Shown in pieces: positions 34,776 through 45,323 of a DNA stretch of 64,000 nt; the stretch's first letter is position 1, and the number at the start of each line of letters is the position of its first letter. Origin of the DNA: Okapia johnstoni (taxonomy: Eukaryota > Chordata > Mammalia > Artiodactyla > Giraffidae); the NCBI GenBank assembly GCA_024291935.2, contig CM044320.1, positions 49,170,001-49,234,000 on the forward strand, given 5' to 3'. Below the pieces are notes generated by a model. That model was given only the letters and a program-made list of their open reading frames with translations. It did not search any database and was not told the DNA's origin. A program made the translations under genes and the position numbers.

Positions 34776-34990
34776 GCGCTGCCCATGCGAGCGCGCGGCG
34801 GTGGGGCTCCAGCTCCGCCCCCGCGTTACCTGCGCGCGCCTGCGCCTTTCGGGTTCCCGGGCCTCCGCGGGCTCCGCGGGCTCCTCAGGCTCCGGGCGCC
34901 TTGGCGGTAGCTCCTCTGGGCAGCCGCAGACACCGACTCCGTGGAGCCCGCAGCTCGTCCCACCCTGTCCGCCGCGGAGCCCAGCCTACG
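34776..34990. promoter_or_regulatory. CpG island, probable promoter
   Basis: I count about 30 CpG dinucleotides in roughly 215 bases of very GC-rich sequence, in a window that is otherwise AT-rich and CpG-poor. It contains GC-box-like CCGCCCC and repeated CTCCGCGGG units near 34866-34885. No TATA box is obvious. Its setting downstream of two minus-strand exons suggests an internal alternative promoter of that gene, or the promoter of a separate transcript. Open frames cross it on both strands, which is expected of GC-rich DNA and is weak evidence of coding. Confidence 0.7.
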
Positions 34991-35068
34991 TACCCTAGTC
35001 AGTGACCAAGCATCTCCCGCCAGCATTGCCCACGCGGAATCCCTAATTGTGCTTTTTTCCCCCTTCAT
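34830..35068 (-). other. Candidate alternative first exon with splice donor
   Basis: On the minus strand the CpG island contains GCGCGCGCAG|GTAACG, a strong donor consensus, with the exon end at 34830. Upstream of it an open frame from an ATG at 35068 runs to the donor, Arg/Ala/Ser-rich and low in complexity. If it is transcribed, the exon could be coding or 5' UTR. It agrees in strand with the exons at 44767 and 52960 but lies 3' of them, so it would start a shorter isoform or a different transcript. No transcript evidence is available here. Confidence 0.35.
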
Positions 35069-35719
35069 TGAGCGAATCAGATTTTATTTGTAATTATTTA
35101 ATATCTGTTTAATCCACTAACTTGCTCCACCGTCATTCCAAAAAGAAAAGACCCCTGTGTCCTAATGCAGTGCTTGGCCCACTCAGTACTAGCCACTCAG
35201 GGAACAGCTGTTGAATAAATGGACACTACCTCAGATGAGAAAAGCGAAGGGAACTCGCCCATTCTCCAGTTACAACCATAAACCAGCCGTATTCTTATCT
35301 TGCTGAAAAGAAACCGCTGTAGAAAACTTCCAAACTCCTACCCTCCTAACCAGGCACACAGTCGTCAGAAGGGTGTCCCCTTTGTTGGAGGGAAATATTA
35401 CAAAGTGAGCCTGAATCTGGGTGCTCAGAAAATCTGCCCCATGCATCACCACCTCCCCCACCACAGAATTCAAAGCGTAGATCCTCTATGTGTTCCCGAC
35501 TTTCAAAATAATTTACAAGTCAGTCGCTGTCCAAAAACCCACTGGATGAACTGTGATGAACCACATCTCAAAAACCCTAACCTACTTCAACTCCAGACTC
35601 AGTTGAACAAACAAGTGGCACAGTCTTCGCCTCGCATCCCAGCCGACTTACCATACGCCTGGCTTGAGAAATCCACTCTGCAGCCAACTTGCCTTTCCCC
35701 CTTTATAACTTCTTAATTC
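34991..35719. other. No recognised feature
   Basis: CpG density drops sharply after 34990. The 138-codon plus-strand frame at 35300-35716 has no known domain or splice support. Confidence 0.35.
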
Positions 35720-36160
35720 CTTCATTTCAATCAGCTGATGTAGCAGAGGTTGTAGTGAGCCCGGACACTCCCCTCAGCTGCTGTAAGTATTGGTGCTGAT
35801 GGCCTTCAGCTGAGTTTCTCTGTCTTTGGGGCCTTACCCTCCAAGAGAATTTCTCAAGGTCACACCCCTTTCATGTAGCAGGTTGCCTCCAGGCAGTGAT
35901 GAGAGGTACAAAAGCCCCATTGTGGGATGATTTTTGAAGGCCATCCCCACTCCAGATCACCCTATATGATGAGTTGAAGCCTGTATATATCATCACAGTC
36001 CAAATCCCCTCTCTACCCAACTCTGCTTCCATCCTCACCGCCCCACATCCACAAATACACTCATACACATTGATCCCAAGGGTCCTCCCCAATAAACTTC
36101 TTACATGCTCATCTCTGGCTCAAAACTTTTTTCCCAGGGAACCCAAACCAAGCTAACTAA
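35720..36160 (+). mobile_element. Possible old LTR-like repeat
   Basis: Near its end GTCCTCCCCAATAAACTTCT, then CATCTCTGGCTCAAAAC and CCAGGGAACCCAAACCAAGC resemble the polyadenylation and terminal part of a mammalian LTR or LTR-like repeat. The boundaries are guesses. Confidence 0.3.
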
Positions 36161-36494
36161 TTTCCCCCCTCAAGCAGTACTGTGGTTGTTGGGTTTTTTG
36201 TATCTAAACGATGTATACAAAAAAGTTGGAACACATACCACACTGGTCAATCATTTTCCCAAAACATGGTATAAACAGACCTCCCACTTAGAACTGTTGG
36301 AAAAGCGAATGTCTTTATGGAGTGCTGTTCTGGGAACTCAGAGGCGTGTTTTTATAAAAAACAAGATTTCCAAGGATCTTTAAAAAGATCCCTTTCCTTC
36401 ACAGCACCTGCCTGTTCATCACTATATTATACTATACATTTTTGGGTGTAATTTTGTTATCTCCATCTCACACTAAATTCCAAGCTCCATGACA
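36161..36494. other. No recognised feature
   Basis: Nothing here is recognised as repeat or exon. Confidence 0.35.
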
Positions 36495-36605
36495 GTCATA
36501 CAGGAGCTTGTCAGGATGTCACCCTCAACCCCCACCTACTGAATGAGAATCTTTAGTTTAACATCTCCAAGTGATCTGTATTCACATTAAAGTTTGAGAG
36601 AACTG
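36495..36605 (+). mobile_element. MER5-type hAT fragment
   Basis: CCCCCACCTACTGAATGAGA, AAGTGATCTGTATTCACATT and AAAGTTTGAGAGAACTGG match the 3' half of MER5. Confidence 0.68.
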
Positions 36606-37837
36606 GCCCAAACAATAAAGTTTCAGAAATATATTTCAACTTATCTGGAAGCACATACAATATCCACTCACTCACATACCACATCTATTAATCACCAAGA
36701 TGTGCAAAAGCTACCTCCAAACTATCCCTCAGGCATGCCACTTTTGGATTATATTGCTTAATCCTGGTTCAAGCCTTCTTATCTCTAGAGGACCACACAT
36801 CAGGTAGCAAGAATCTAGGTGACTGGATGAATGGATGAGTTTATTGGAGCATTTTAATGCCTTTTGATTCTAAAATATATCATCCTTTGCAAATCAGATT
36901 TAATACAGTTTTAAATCAGGTTTTTCAGTTTCATATATCAGAAATCCTCCAGAAACTTCACAGCTGCATCATTTAATTGACTTTGTCCTCATGTGCCATT
37001 AATCATTCCCTGATTCATCGACACTTTCAATCTTCTAAAACTAAATAACCACTACACCTAGAGAGGGATTAACGGGATTGTGCTAGAATCAGAAGTTAAA
37101 TGGCAGCACATGGTCTTGAATTCTGAAAAAAAAACGATATAGCCACATTTAAGAGAACAAGAGGAAATTAGGAAACTTGAAGAAAGCTTGGTGATTTATT
37201 TCTCTCAGCCAGTTCTCTTGTCAAATAAACATTCCCTACCATCCTCTTGGTTCTAAAATGCAGGCAGTCTGCAACTAACCTCAGTTTTTCTCAGAGAAGT
37301 GGCATATACATGGATTAAGATTCTAGGTCTGCTCACAAATGTCAGTTAACTCATGGAATGCCAAAAAAAGTTGAACACCAAAGTAACAGCCCCAGAGAAC
37401 CCAACGACCCCATATAACAACATCTCTATACATAACGCATTCAGTGCTCAAGCTTGACTGTAAGGACACACAACCCCTAATTGCTCTGGGATCAGTCTCC
37501 ACGCACTGCCCACTGTTTGGAATACCAGTTCCTCATCTGAACAACCCCTACTCAAATGCCTTCCCTTCTACTGTGACATCTTCTACCCAACCAATATTCT
37601 AGAAAACCACAGATCACCTTCCAGAAAGCCAGGACAAGTGGTTTCACTTATTGCAACTTCCCAACATTAGCAGGTTAAGCAGGATACCTACTACATTCCA
37701 TATAAACTTTACTAGGAAACATTCCATCACATACAATTAAAGTTGAATTATCCATCCCTTCAGGGACGTTTTGACAAAAGGAAAATGTTTTAAAGACAGA
37801 GAAATAAGGGAGTAGGTACCCATTCCATTTGTTTTGT
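36606..37837. other. No recognised feature
   Basis: AT-rich DNA with no clear repeat or exon. Confidence 0.35.
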
Positions 37838-38190
37838 TTTGTTTTGTTTTAATTAATTTATTTTAATTGGAGGCTAATTACAATATTGTAGTGGTTTTTG
37901 CCATATATTGCCATACATTGCCATACATTGAATCAGCCATGGGTGTACATGTGTTCCCCAACCTGAATCCCCCCTCCCACCTCCCTCCCCATCCCATCCC
38001 TCAGGGTCATCCCAGTGCACCAGCCCTAAGCACCCTGTCTCATGCATTGAACCTGGACTGGCGATCTGTTTCACATATGGTAATATACATGTTTCAATGC
38101 TATTCTCTTAAATCATCCCACCCTCGCCTTCTCCCACAGACTCCATAAGTCTGTTCTTTACATCTGTGTCTCTTTTGCTGCCTCGCATAT
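37838..38190 (-). mobile_element. Ruminant L1 3' UTR fragment
   Basis: A (GTTTT)n run stands for the A-rich tail on the minus strand, then TTATTTTAATTGGAGGCTAA, CATGGGTGTACATGTGTTCC and GATCTGTTTCACATATGGTA. A local TTGCCATACA-type decamer is repeated three times near 37898-37929. Confidence 0.9.
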
Positions 38191-38224
38191 ATGATCCATC
38201 CCATTTTAAATATCATATAAAATG

Positions 38225-38450
38225 TTCAATTAAAATGAGAGAGGAAAGAAGAAACAGCAAACAAATGCAATGAATAGAAAGCAGTTATAAACGTGGTAGA
38301 TATTTACCCAGCTCTATCAATAATCACTTTAAATGTGAATGGTTTAACTATATCAGTTAAAAGACAGATCAAAAGAATAGATAAAAGCACAAGCTCCAAC
38401 TGTGTGTTGTCTATAAGAAGCCTACTGTAGATATTATGATTTGGAAACTA
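38225..38450 (+). mobile_element. Old L1, ORF2 5' region
   Basis: ATCAATAATCACTTTAAATG then TGAATGGTTTAAC and CAACTGTGTGTTGTCTATAA encode the end of the L1 endonuclease region in degenerate form. Confidence 0.7.
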
Positions 38451-38878
38451 TGTCTAATTTATATTACCCTGGTTTTTGGAGATGGTGGCTGTTCTTTCCA
38501 TTACTCTGTACCATGAGTTCAGCTGAGCTAACACTGAAGCAGAAATTTTGGCTTTAAGACTGGCTGTCCCCATAGTATGCAAACAGGGGCAGGTTCGTGA
38601 GCATCTCTGGGCATCTCTAAAAGGTAGCACAACAGTCTCCCAGTTGTATCAGATTATTTTCATCTCCCAGTCACATCAGTGGCTCAAGTTGCAGGGTCAC
38701 TTTTTGTGGCACCCTAGCTCTGAAATTTAATTCTCCCCTATGTCTTTTGGCATCAACTCTGAATATATCTCATCACAATTTGTTGAAGTAAACTGAATTT
38801 GTGCTATTAAGTGGGTACCTCTCCTCGGGTACTCTATACCTCAAGCAAATACATAGCATAGTTTTCAGTGTTTGCACA
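38451..38878. other. No recognised feature
   Basis: I see nothing here that I can assign. Confidence 0.35.
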
Positions 38879-38890
38879 TATAGAAGCACT

Positions 38891-39161
38891 GCTGCTGCTG
38901 CTAAGTCACTTCAGTCGTGTCCCACTCTGTGACCCCATAGACGGCAACCCACCAGGCTCCTCCGTCCCTGGGATTCTCCAGGCAAGAACACTGGAGTGGG
39001 TTGCAATTTCCTTCTCCAATGCATGAGAGTGAAAAGTGGAAGTGAAGTCACTCAGTTGTGTCCAACTCTTAGCGACCCCATGGACTGCAGCCCACCAGGC
39101 TCCTCCATCCATGGGATTTTCAAGGCAAGAGTACTGGAGTGGGGTGCCATTGCCTTCTCCG
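38891..39161 (-). mobile_element. Bov-A2 SINE with TSD
   Basis: Two tandem Bov-A units in reverse with a (GCT)n tract at the 3' end (38891-38902). The duplication TATAGAAGCACT (38879-38890) and TATAGATGCACT (39162-39173) differs at one site. Confidence 0.94.
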
Positions 39162-39173
39162 TATAGATGCACT

Positions 39174-39668
39174 AGTACACCCTATATGAGATTGCTAGGA
39201 AAGGTTAAGTGAACATCTTCCATCCCAATGACAAGACAGACTCTTGGGAAATGAGTATTGATCAGGAGCAGAGAATAGTCACTTCACATCTTCCTTCCCT
39301 TTTACAAATGAGGGTCATCTTTAAAATCCATGAGAAATGTTTGGATATAGGATCACTTTCTAAAACCCAGCTCTACCAAGGGACCACATATGAAGGCTGT
39401 GATACACAGGAGACTGGGGTGGAAGGTATAATACCAAAGGGATGAGTTCTTGCTCATCCTGTGTATGTAGATGCAGGGGAATTACCACTGGTCTTGAACA
39501 CAAATGGAGGAGCTCTGACTTAGACACGATTTCAGATGACTGTATCCTGGGGGCTGATGGTCAAATATCAAATGTGTTAACCTGTATTCTCAAGGGGAAA
39601 ACCTCCCTCTTTGGAAAGAGATTCCCTCCATGTTTTTGATTAGGGCACAGGTTGCAAAAGGCTCATGT
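39174..39668. other. No recognised feature
   Basis: Short frames at 39209-39445 and 39442-39639 lack support. Confidence 0.35.
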
Positions 39669-39677
39669 TAAATATAG

Positions 39678-39871
39678 GGTGAAGTGAAAGTTGCTCAGTC
39701 GTGTCTGACTCTTTGCGACCCCATGGACTATACAGTCCATGGAATTCTCCAGGCAGAATACTGGAGTGGATAGCCTTTCCCTTCTCCAGGGATCTTCCCA
39801 ACCCAGGGATCAAACCCAGGTCTCCCACATTGCAGGCTGATTCTTTACCAGCTGAGCCACAGGGGAAGCCC
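39678..39871 (-). mobile_element. Bov-tA SINE with TSD
   Basis: A complete reversed Bov-tA. The duplication TAAATATAG lies at 39669-39677 and 39872-39880. Confidence 0.93.
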
Positions 39872-39985
39872 TAAATATAGTGTAAAACTCGTTATAAGTC
39901 ATGAATCCCACCCTCAATGATTAGATTATATTATTCCCATTGAGAAGAAGTCCAGAGAACTGCACTGGACTTAATTAGTATAAAT

Positions 39986-40389
39986 CAGTGGTTCTCGACT
40001 AGAGGCTTCCCTCATAGCTCAGTTGGTAAAGAATCTGCCTGCAGTGCAGGAGATCTGGGTTCTATCCCTGGGTTTGGAAGATCCCCTGGAGAAGGGAAAG
40101 GCTACCCACTCATATTTTGGCCTGGAGAATTCCATGAACTGTATAGTCCATGTGATCGCAAAGAGTTGGACATGATCGAGAAACTTTCACTTTCACTTTC
40201 TTGACTAGGGGCAATTTTAGAATCAAGAAGACATTTGGCATTGTCTAGAGACATTTCTGGTTGTCACAATTGGCATCCATCAGGTAGATACCAGAGATGC
40301 TGCTAAACAACTACAATGCACAAGACAGCCCCCATAACAAAGAATTACTCAACCCAAAATGTCAGTAGTGCCAAGGTTGAGAAATTGGT
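39986..40389 (+). mobile_element. MER20 hAT element split by a SINE
   Basis: CAGTGGTTCTCGACTAG begins at 39986 and, after a SINE, GACATTTGGCATTGTCTAGA, TTTCTGGTTGTCACAATTGG and ATGCTGCTAAACAACTACAA lead to GGTTGAGAAATTG near 40389. That is the complete MER20 layout with its TIRs. Confidence 0.88.
40003..40197 (+). mobile_element. Bov-tA SINE inside MER20, with TSD
   Basis: The duplication TTCTCGACTAG (39992-40002) and TTCTTGACTAG (40198-40208) shows the insertion point a few bases inside the MER20 left end. Confidence 0.93.
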
Positions 40390-40640
40390 ATAAGTGAACA
40401 AGAAAAAACCTATATGCAGCATGAGATACAATTTAGGAAGAGTCAAAGGACACAAAGAAACATAGATAAAGGAAAATCAAAAGTGTGAAGGACATACTTT
40501 ATCAAAGACAGTCCTGGAAATGCCACAAAGGTGGGGGCCCACTGCAAGGTCAAGGTACAACATATAAGAAGAGAAATGCAAAGGAAGGAGGCAATGTTAA
40601 GAACTAATGATGAACATGGGACCATGTCACATACATTGCA

Positions 40641-40668
40641 GATAGCAGCCTTCCTGGCCTCTACCCAT
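40641..40668 (-). mobile_element. MER20, part distal to BovB
   Basis: AGATAGCAGCCTTCCTGGCC then TCTACCC matches the MER20 middle in reverse. The other part is at 40934-41035. Confidence 0.65.
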
Positions 40669-40933
40669 TCAGTTCAGTACAGTAGCTCAGTTGTGTCCGA
40701 CTCTTTGCGACCCCATGGACTGCAGCACACCAGGCTTCCCTGTCTATCACTAACTCCCAAAGCTTGCTCAAACTCATGTCTATTGAGTCAGTGATGCCAT
40801 CCAACCATCTCATCCTCTGTCTTCCCCTTCTCCTCTCACCTTCAATCTTTCTCAGCAGCAGGGTCTTTTCCAATGAGTCATTTCTTCACATCAGGTGGCC
40901 AAAGTATTGGAGTTTCAGCTTCAGCATCAGTAG
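40669..40933 (-). mobile_element. BovB 3' end inserted in MER20
   Basis: The minus strand ends with the BovB CTGAACTGAAT-like tail near 40669 and contains GGAGTTTCAGCTTCAGCATC on the plus strand at the far end. It is 5'-truncated to about 265 bases. Confidence 0.92.
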
Positions 40934-41035
40934 ATGTTCATAATACCTTCTGCCCCATTGTGTCAACCAAAAATACCTCCAGACATTGCCAAATGTACCC
41001 ATGAAATAAAATTATCCCTGGTTGAAAACCATTCT
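40934..41035 (-). mobile_element. MER20, part proximal to BovB
   Basis: TGTGTCAACCAAAAATACCT, CCAGACATTGCCAAATGTAC and CCCTGGTTGAAAACCATT complete the reversed MER20. Confidence 0.8.
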
Positions 41036-41137
41036 TCTAGAGGGATATTTCTAAATTAAACGTGTATTTCTTCCTCTCTTTATTTCTTTCATCATAGCTT
41101 TTCTTCTAGGCTCAAATTCCTTCTTTTCTAAAATAGG

Positions 41138-41325
41138 CTCTTCAGGTGGTCCAAGGGCTAAGATTCTGCACTCCCAATGCAGGGGGCCCTGGTTCAATTC
41201 CTGTTAAGGGAACTAGATTCCACATGCTGCAACTAAAAGTTAAAATCCCACAAATAAAGACCTGGCACAGTCAAATAAATAAATATTTTTTAAAATAAAA
41301 ATATAAAAAAAAATAATTAAATACG
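41138..41325 (+). mobile_element. CHR-type tRNA SINE
   Basis: TCTTCAGGTGGTCCAAGGGC, ACTCCCAATGCAGGGGGCCC and GGGAACTAGATTCCACATGC, ending in an A-rich tail, form the short CHR (CHR-2-like) element. Confidence 0.85.
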
Positions 41326-41775
41326 CTTTATAGTCATTCTTCCAGTAGCTGTGCATTGGGTACACTTTCCCAGTCTTTTTCCAAAAATGTTCGAATGCTG
41401 ACCTCCCTCTTCAATGATCACTTAGCTGGATTCAGAATTCTGAACTGACCATTACCTCTTTCAGCACTTTGAAGATATTGATTCACTGTCTTCTGGCCTC
41501 TATCATTATCATTGGAAAGGCTTCCTCCTTAACTGTTTCTCATTCGTGGTAAATCTGCTTTTCCCCTAAGATTGCTAAGATTTTTCTCTTTGTCTTTTGC
41601 TGACTCATCACAATATGTTTATATGTGGATTTATTTTTTACTTACTCTGCTCGGCATTACTTTGTTTCTTGAACCAAAATATTTCTGTCTCTCAACAATT
41701 CTGGGAAACTCTCAGTGATTATCTTTTTAAAAATATTCTCTCTCTCCATTCTTTCTCTCAACAGAGATTTTCAAG
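41326..41775. mobile_element. Possible old L1 5' region fragment
   Basis: CACTGTCTTCTGGCCTCTAT, CTAAGATTTTTCTCTTTGTC then TTTTGCTGAC and GGGAAACTCTCAGTGATTAT recall a dispersed L1-associated sequence. Strand and family are uncertain. Confidence 0.35.
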
Positions 41776-42243
41776 TGGGAGAGGAATGGAGAGAGGGAGA
41801 AAGAGCAGAAACAGAGGAAGAGATGAATCTGCAAAACCTAACCCCAAGGACACAGAAGAATTAAGAAGTGGGGAGGCTCCTCTAGCAGAGATCATGAGAG
41901 CTGGAGTGAGATAATGCAGTGGGGATGGAGAGAATGCTCTGAATCAGAGACATCTTTAGAGCAGACAATGAACATGTTAGTCAGCTGGCTGTGGAGGCTG
42001 ATGGCAGCAGAGGGTTAAAGCGTGAGGACACCCAGGTTTGGCCCTGGGGTCTGGATGGACTGTGGCACCATTAAACAGAGTAGGAAATTCAGTCTGGAAA
42101 CTACAGGACACTCTCCTAGAGTTAAAGTGACTCATCTTACCTCAGAGTTTTCTTCAAACTAGCAACAGAATCAAATACATATATATGTGTATGTGTGTGA
42201 ATGTATATATAAATTAACTTTATTATTAAAAACAGGAAGGAGA
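41776..42243. other. No recognised feature except a short TA/TG run
   Basis: An ATATATATGTGTATGTGTGT-type tract lies near 42177-42210. Nothing else is recognised. Confidence 0.4.
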
Positions 42244-42364
42244 GACTTCCTTGGTGGTCCAGTGGTTAAGACTCTGTACTTCCAATGCAGAGGGTATGGA
42301 TTCTATCCCTGGTTGGGGAACTAAGATCCCACATGCTGTTAGATGCAGCAAAAAAAAAAAAAAA
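42244..42364 (+). mobile_element. CHR-type tRNA SINE
   Basis: AGACTTCCTTGGTGGTCCAG, CTTCCAATGCAGAGGGTATG and GGGAACTAAGATCCCACATG, with an A14 run as tail. Confidence 0.9.
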
Positions 42365-43710
42365 GAAGGAAAAATGAAACTGGAAGCTTTCACACCGAAA
42401 AATACTATTAAAATCAATAAACTGCTGTAAGAAATCAATAAATGCAAATAAATAACCTATAGATAATCATAAGTGAGACTTGCAGAAGTTACACAAGAAT
42501 CTACAATTTTCTATTATAAAATACTACCTGCTTGTTTAATATATCATTAAGTGTCAGGCTTACTTTGTAAGAACACAAATAATTATTACTAAAAACCAGT
42601 TGCTTGTAAAAAGTCAACATTTTATTGCTAACAGAAAGTTCCTAGGATTGAAGAGAAATACAGGCTTTTCATTTGTTTCTGAAAACCTACAAGTTAAAAA
42701 TAGAAACCTCCTCCAAAAATCGGAGTGTGAGGCTCTATGGAAAAAGAAAATGAAAAGTCAACTCAAAGGGAAACGTGATAAAATGTTAATCTGGCAGCTG
42801 CCATTTCACATTCCTCTTTGCCACAAAATGCCATAACCTCACAGCTGCCCGGGCCAAAGGCAGCACTTTTCTTAACTTTGGATTTTACTGAACTTTTTAA
42901 AGCAGGCAGAGTCAGTTTTCAATCATGATAACATCAAAGCACAGATTTCAAACATAAATATGGAAAATGTTCATACTTCAGATCATGATTTCTCTACTCT
43001 CCAATTGACCTTCAATCAGGACAACCAGAAAGATGCTCAGTTTTGCAGAGCTAATGGTATGCAAATATCCCCTAGCACTCTGCAATCATCCAACCATTTA
43101 ACCAAAGACACTTGCGTGTCATACTTGTGACACCCCAAGGTGTGTGTGGGAAACTCAGGAATAAAAATCCCAGGAGAGAGCAGCCTGCAGAAAGCAGACA
43201 CTGAAGCTCACTCTGTGCCATGCCCACAGCATCCCCTAGATAGACCCCAGGTATCTTCATTTCTAAGCAGTTGGGGACTCGGAACATTTAGTGAAGTCTG
43301 TAATCCACTGTTTGGAGACTGCTCTTGATCATCTGGAAATTCTGCAACATCAGTGTCTCATCTCTAGGTGGCAGCATCTGTGAATTCGTTGAGTGTCATT
43401 GTGAAATGTTGACTGTGAACCTTCAAAAATTTATCTCCAGAACAGAAATTACGCATTGAATTTCTCCACCTAAACCATTATCTCTACGTGTTGCATCTGT
43501 AGGGGGAAAAAATAGTGGCAGGATAGATTTTGCATATTTTAAACCTCCAACTCAAGACTCTAGAAATGTTTAATTAACTGGCCATTCTTGCCTAAGTAAA
43601 GCTTTCCATAACTCAAAGTATAATGGAAGCAATAAATTTCAAAGCAAGACGGTGTGAATATTCTTCTTGCCCTGACTGTTTAAGTCATGAGCCCCAAAGA
43701 TCACATAGAT
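42365..43710. other. No recognised feature
   Basis: Largely unique-looking AT-rich DNA between two repeats. Small frames at 42600-42836 and 43140-43328 lack support. It lies 3' of the 252-nt exon and may be intron. Confidence 0.4.
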
Positions 43711-43929
43711 CAGTGGTCAACATTTTTTGCAAAGAACCACACAGCAAATATTTTAGGCTTTGCAGGCCATACCATCGCTGTCACAATTACTCAACTCTGC
43801 CATTGTCACCTGAAACCAACCACAGACAAATACATAAGTGGTTGTGTCCCAATAAAACTTTATATATGAACACCGAAATGTGAATTTCACATGTCTCAAA
43901 GATTATTATCCTTTTAATTTTTTCCAACA
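43711..43929 (+). mobile_element. hAT-type element, left part
   Basis: CAGTGGTCAACATTTTTTGC, TATTTTAGGCTTTGCAGGCC, TTACTCAACTCTGCCATTGT and CCAATAAAACTTTATATATG match the family also seen at 17765. It is interrupted at 43930 by an LTR. Confidence 0.8.
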
Positions 43930-44276
43930 GTATGGTCTGAATGTTTGTGTCCCTCCAAAATGTATACATTTGAAATCCTAATGCCTAATATGATGGTATT
44001 AGGAGGTGGGGCCCTTGGGAGGTGCTTAGGTCATGAAGGTAGAGCCATCATTACTGGGATTAGCATTCTTACAAAAAAGACCCCACAGAGATCCCTCGCC
44101 CCTTCTGTCAGGTAAGGACACTACGAGAGGTCTGACCCAAAAAAAGTTCCTCACCCAACTATGCTGGCATCCTGATCTCAAACCTCCAGCCCCCAGACTG
44201 TGAAAAATAAATTTGCTTTTTTATGAACTACTTGATCTGTGGTCTTATGTTATAGCAGCCTGAACAGACTAAGGTA
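43930..44276 (+). mobile_element. MLT1-type (ERVL-MaLR) solitary LTR
   Basis: GTATGGTCTGAATGTTTGTG, GATGGTATTAGGAGGTGGGG, GGTCATGAAGGTAGAGCC and AAATAAATTTGC lead to TATAGCAGCCTGAACAGACT and AAGG. This is the textbook MLT1 order from end to end, with no internal region. Confidence 0.9.
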
Positions 44277-44373
44277 CCGGCCATTTAAAATAGAAACTAT
44301 TTTTAGTTCTTGGGCTGAAAAAGAACAAGTGGCAGCCAAGATCTGGCCCACTGGCAGTGATGAGCAGACCCAT
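44277..44373 (+). mobile_element. hAT-type element, right part
   Basis: CCATTTAAAATAGAAACTAT, TAGTTCTTGGGCTGAAAAAG and CCAAGATCTGGCCCACTGGC continue the hAT element beyond the LTR, so the LTR is the later arrival. Confidence 0.75.
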
Positions 44374-44766
44374 GACATAGATCAAACTGGTGCAGCAGTA
44401 TGTGTTGATAGTAACTGACTACCAACTTGACTGTATTCAAAACTTTGATGCCTTGTCACTAAGAAGAGAATAGAAATTAAACAAACAACGTCCTATAGAA
44501 AAACTTGGAATTCTGATTCAGAGTTGATTTCCAGATGACATCATACCAAACAGAACTAATGCTTAGTTCAAGTATTTCTGAACACATCTAACCTTACTTC
44601 TGATACACCCAAGCTATTTAAAGGCCAGCAAATATGGGAGAATTGTTGGGGTCCAAAGCATCACACAAGCAGAAATACAGATGCAATCCATTCAGTAGGC
44701 AAATGTATGAAGGAATCTTTAAACACACTGTGTCCTGAATCTCCAACAGGAAGCCAGCACTGTTAC
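44374..44766. other. Intron, 3' of the 252-nt exon
   Basis: It lies directly downstream of the donor at 44766. The exon frame stays open through part of it by chance. No repeat is recognised. Confidence 0.5.
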
Positions 44767-45018
44767 CTGTTGTATCCTGGCTCAGGGTTTCCTGGCTGCT
44801 GCTGCTGTAAGAAGGCACTGGAGTGATGGACAGTGAGGCTGGGCAAGACAGAGGCGTGGCCAGCTCAGTCTTGCGAGTGAGGGATCGGTGATACACTGGG
44901 ACGCCTGCATCTTTGGAGATGAAGAGAGGCAGATCTGATGGGAGGGTGGGTCTGCCTTGTGCGTAGGGATTTTTCCAGTGGGTGAGCCCAATTGCAACAG
45001 GCCCTGCAACATCGTAAC
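44767..45018 (-). CDS. Internal coding exon, 252 nt, unrecognised gene
   Basis: On the minus strand a pyrimidine-rich acceptor ending TGTCTTGCCAG precedes 45018, with a CTGAC-type branch-point-like motif about 20 bases upstream. The exon ends at 44767 before a good donor (ACAG|GTAACA). One frame is open throughout and reads about 83 codons, beginning GYDVAGPVAIGLTHWKNPYA and ending SQETLSQDTT. The product is rich in Ser, Thr and Pro and shows no membrane segment or catalytic motif, so it is probably a disordered stretch of a larger protein. It starts and ends in phase 1 (252 is a multiple of 3), so it could be skipped without a frameshift. It joins in frame to the exon at 52960-53043: the last G there plus the first GT here make a Gly codon. 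The open frame continues past the donor, but that part looks intronic. I do not recognise the gene. I am fairly sure it is an exon and unsure of its identity. Confidence 0.72.
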
Positions 45019-45187
45019 CTGGCAAGACAGACACATAAGGTCAGGATCAGCAATTAAAACATCACATCATCTTGCCTTTTGTATTTCCCAAAAGTCTTAG
45101 CTGTGAGTCAATAAAACACCACTTGAGATAAGGCTTCATGTTACTAATAAACAGGCAGGAATTGTCACACTTGATGAATCCTGTTAA

Positions 45188-45292
45188 CTAACCAATGTAT
45201 GTTTATCAAGCACATACTGTGTGCTGGGTGCCCAGTCTTTGTTCTTCAGGAGCTCAGAGTCTAATAAAGGAGATAAGACTTGTGATTATAAT
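45188..45292 (+). mobile_element. L2 fragment
   Basis: TTTATCAAGCACATACTGTG, TGCTGGGTGCCCAGTCTTTG and CAGGAGCTCAGAGTCTAATA match the L2 3' region. Confidence 0.75.
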
Positions 45293-45323
45293 GAAAAAAA
45301 TAAATGAAGGTCTATTACATTCT

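Noticed and set aside
34693..35005. Two plus-strand frames of about 100 codons across the CpG island
   Set aside because: GC-rich DNA lacks stop codons by chance. There is no good plus-strand donor inside the island.
35300..35716. 138-codon plus-strand frame next to the CpG island
   Set aside because: It has no domain, no clear acceptor and a composition like random AT-moderate DNA. Proximity to the island alone is not enough.
38891..39161. CRISPR-like or tandem array
   Set aside because: The repeat pattern is two Bov-A units of a known SINE, and no regular short repeat with unique spacers exists in the window.
44618..44766. Extension of the 252-nt exon frame to a stop at 44618
   Set aside because: A good donor lies at 44766 and the sequence beyond loses its Ser/Thr/Pro character, so I treat the extension as chance read-through into intron.
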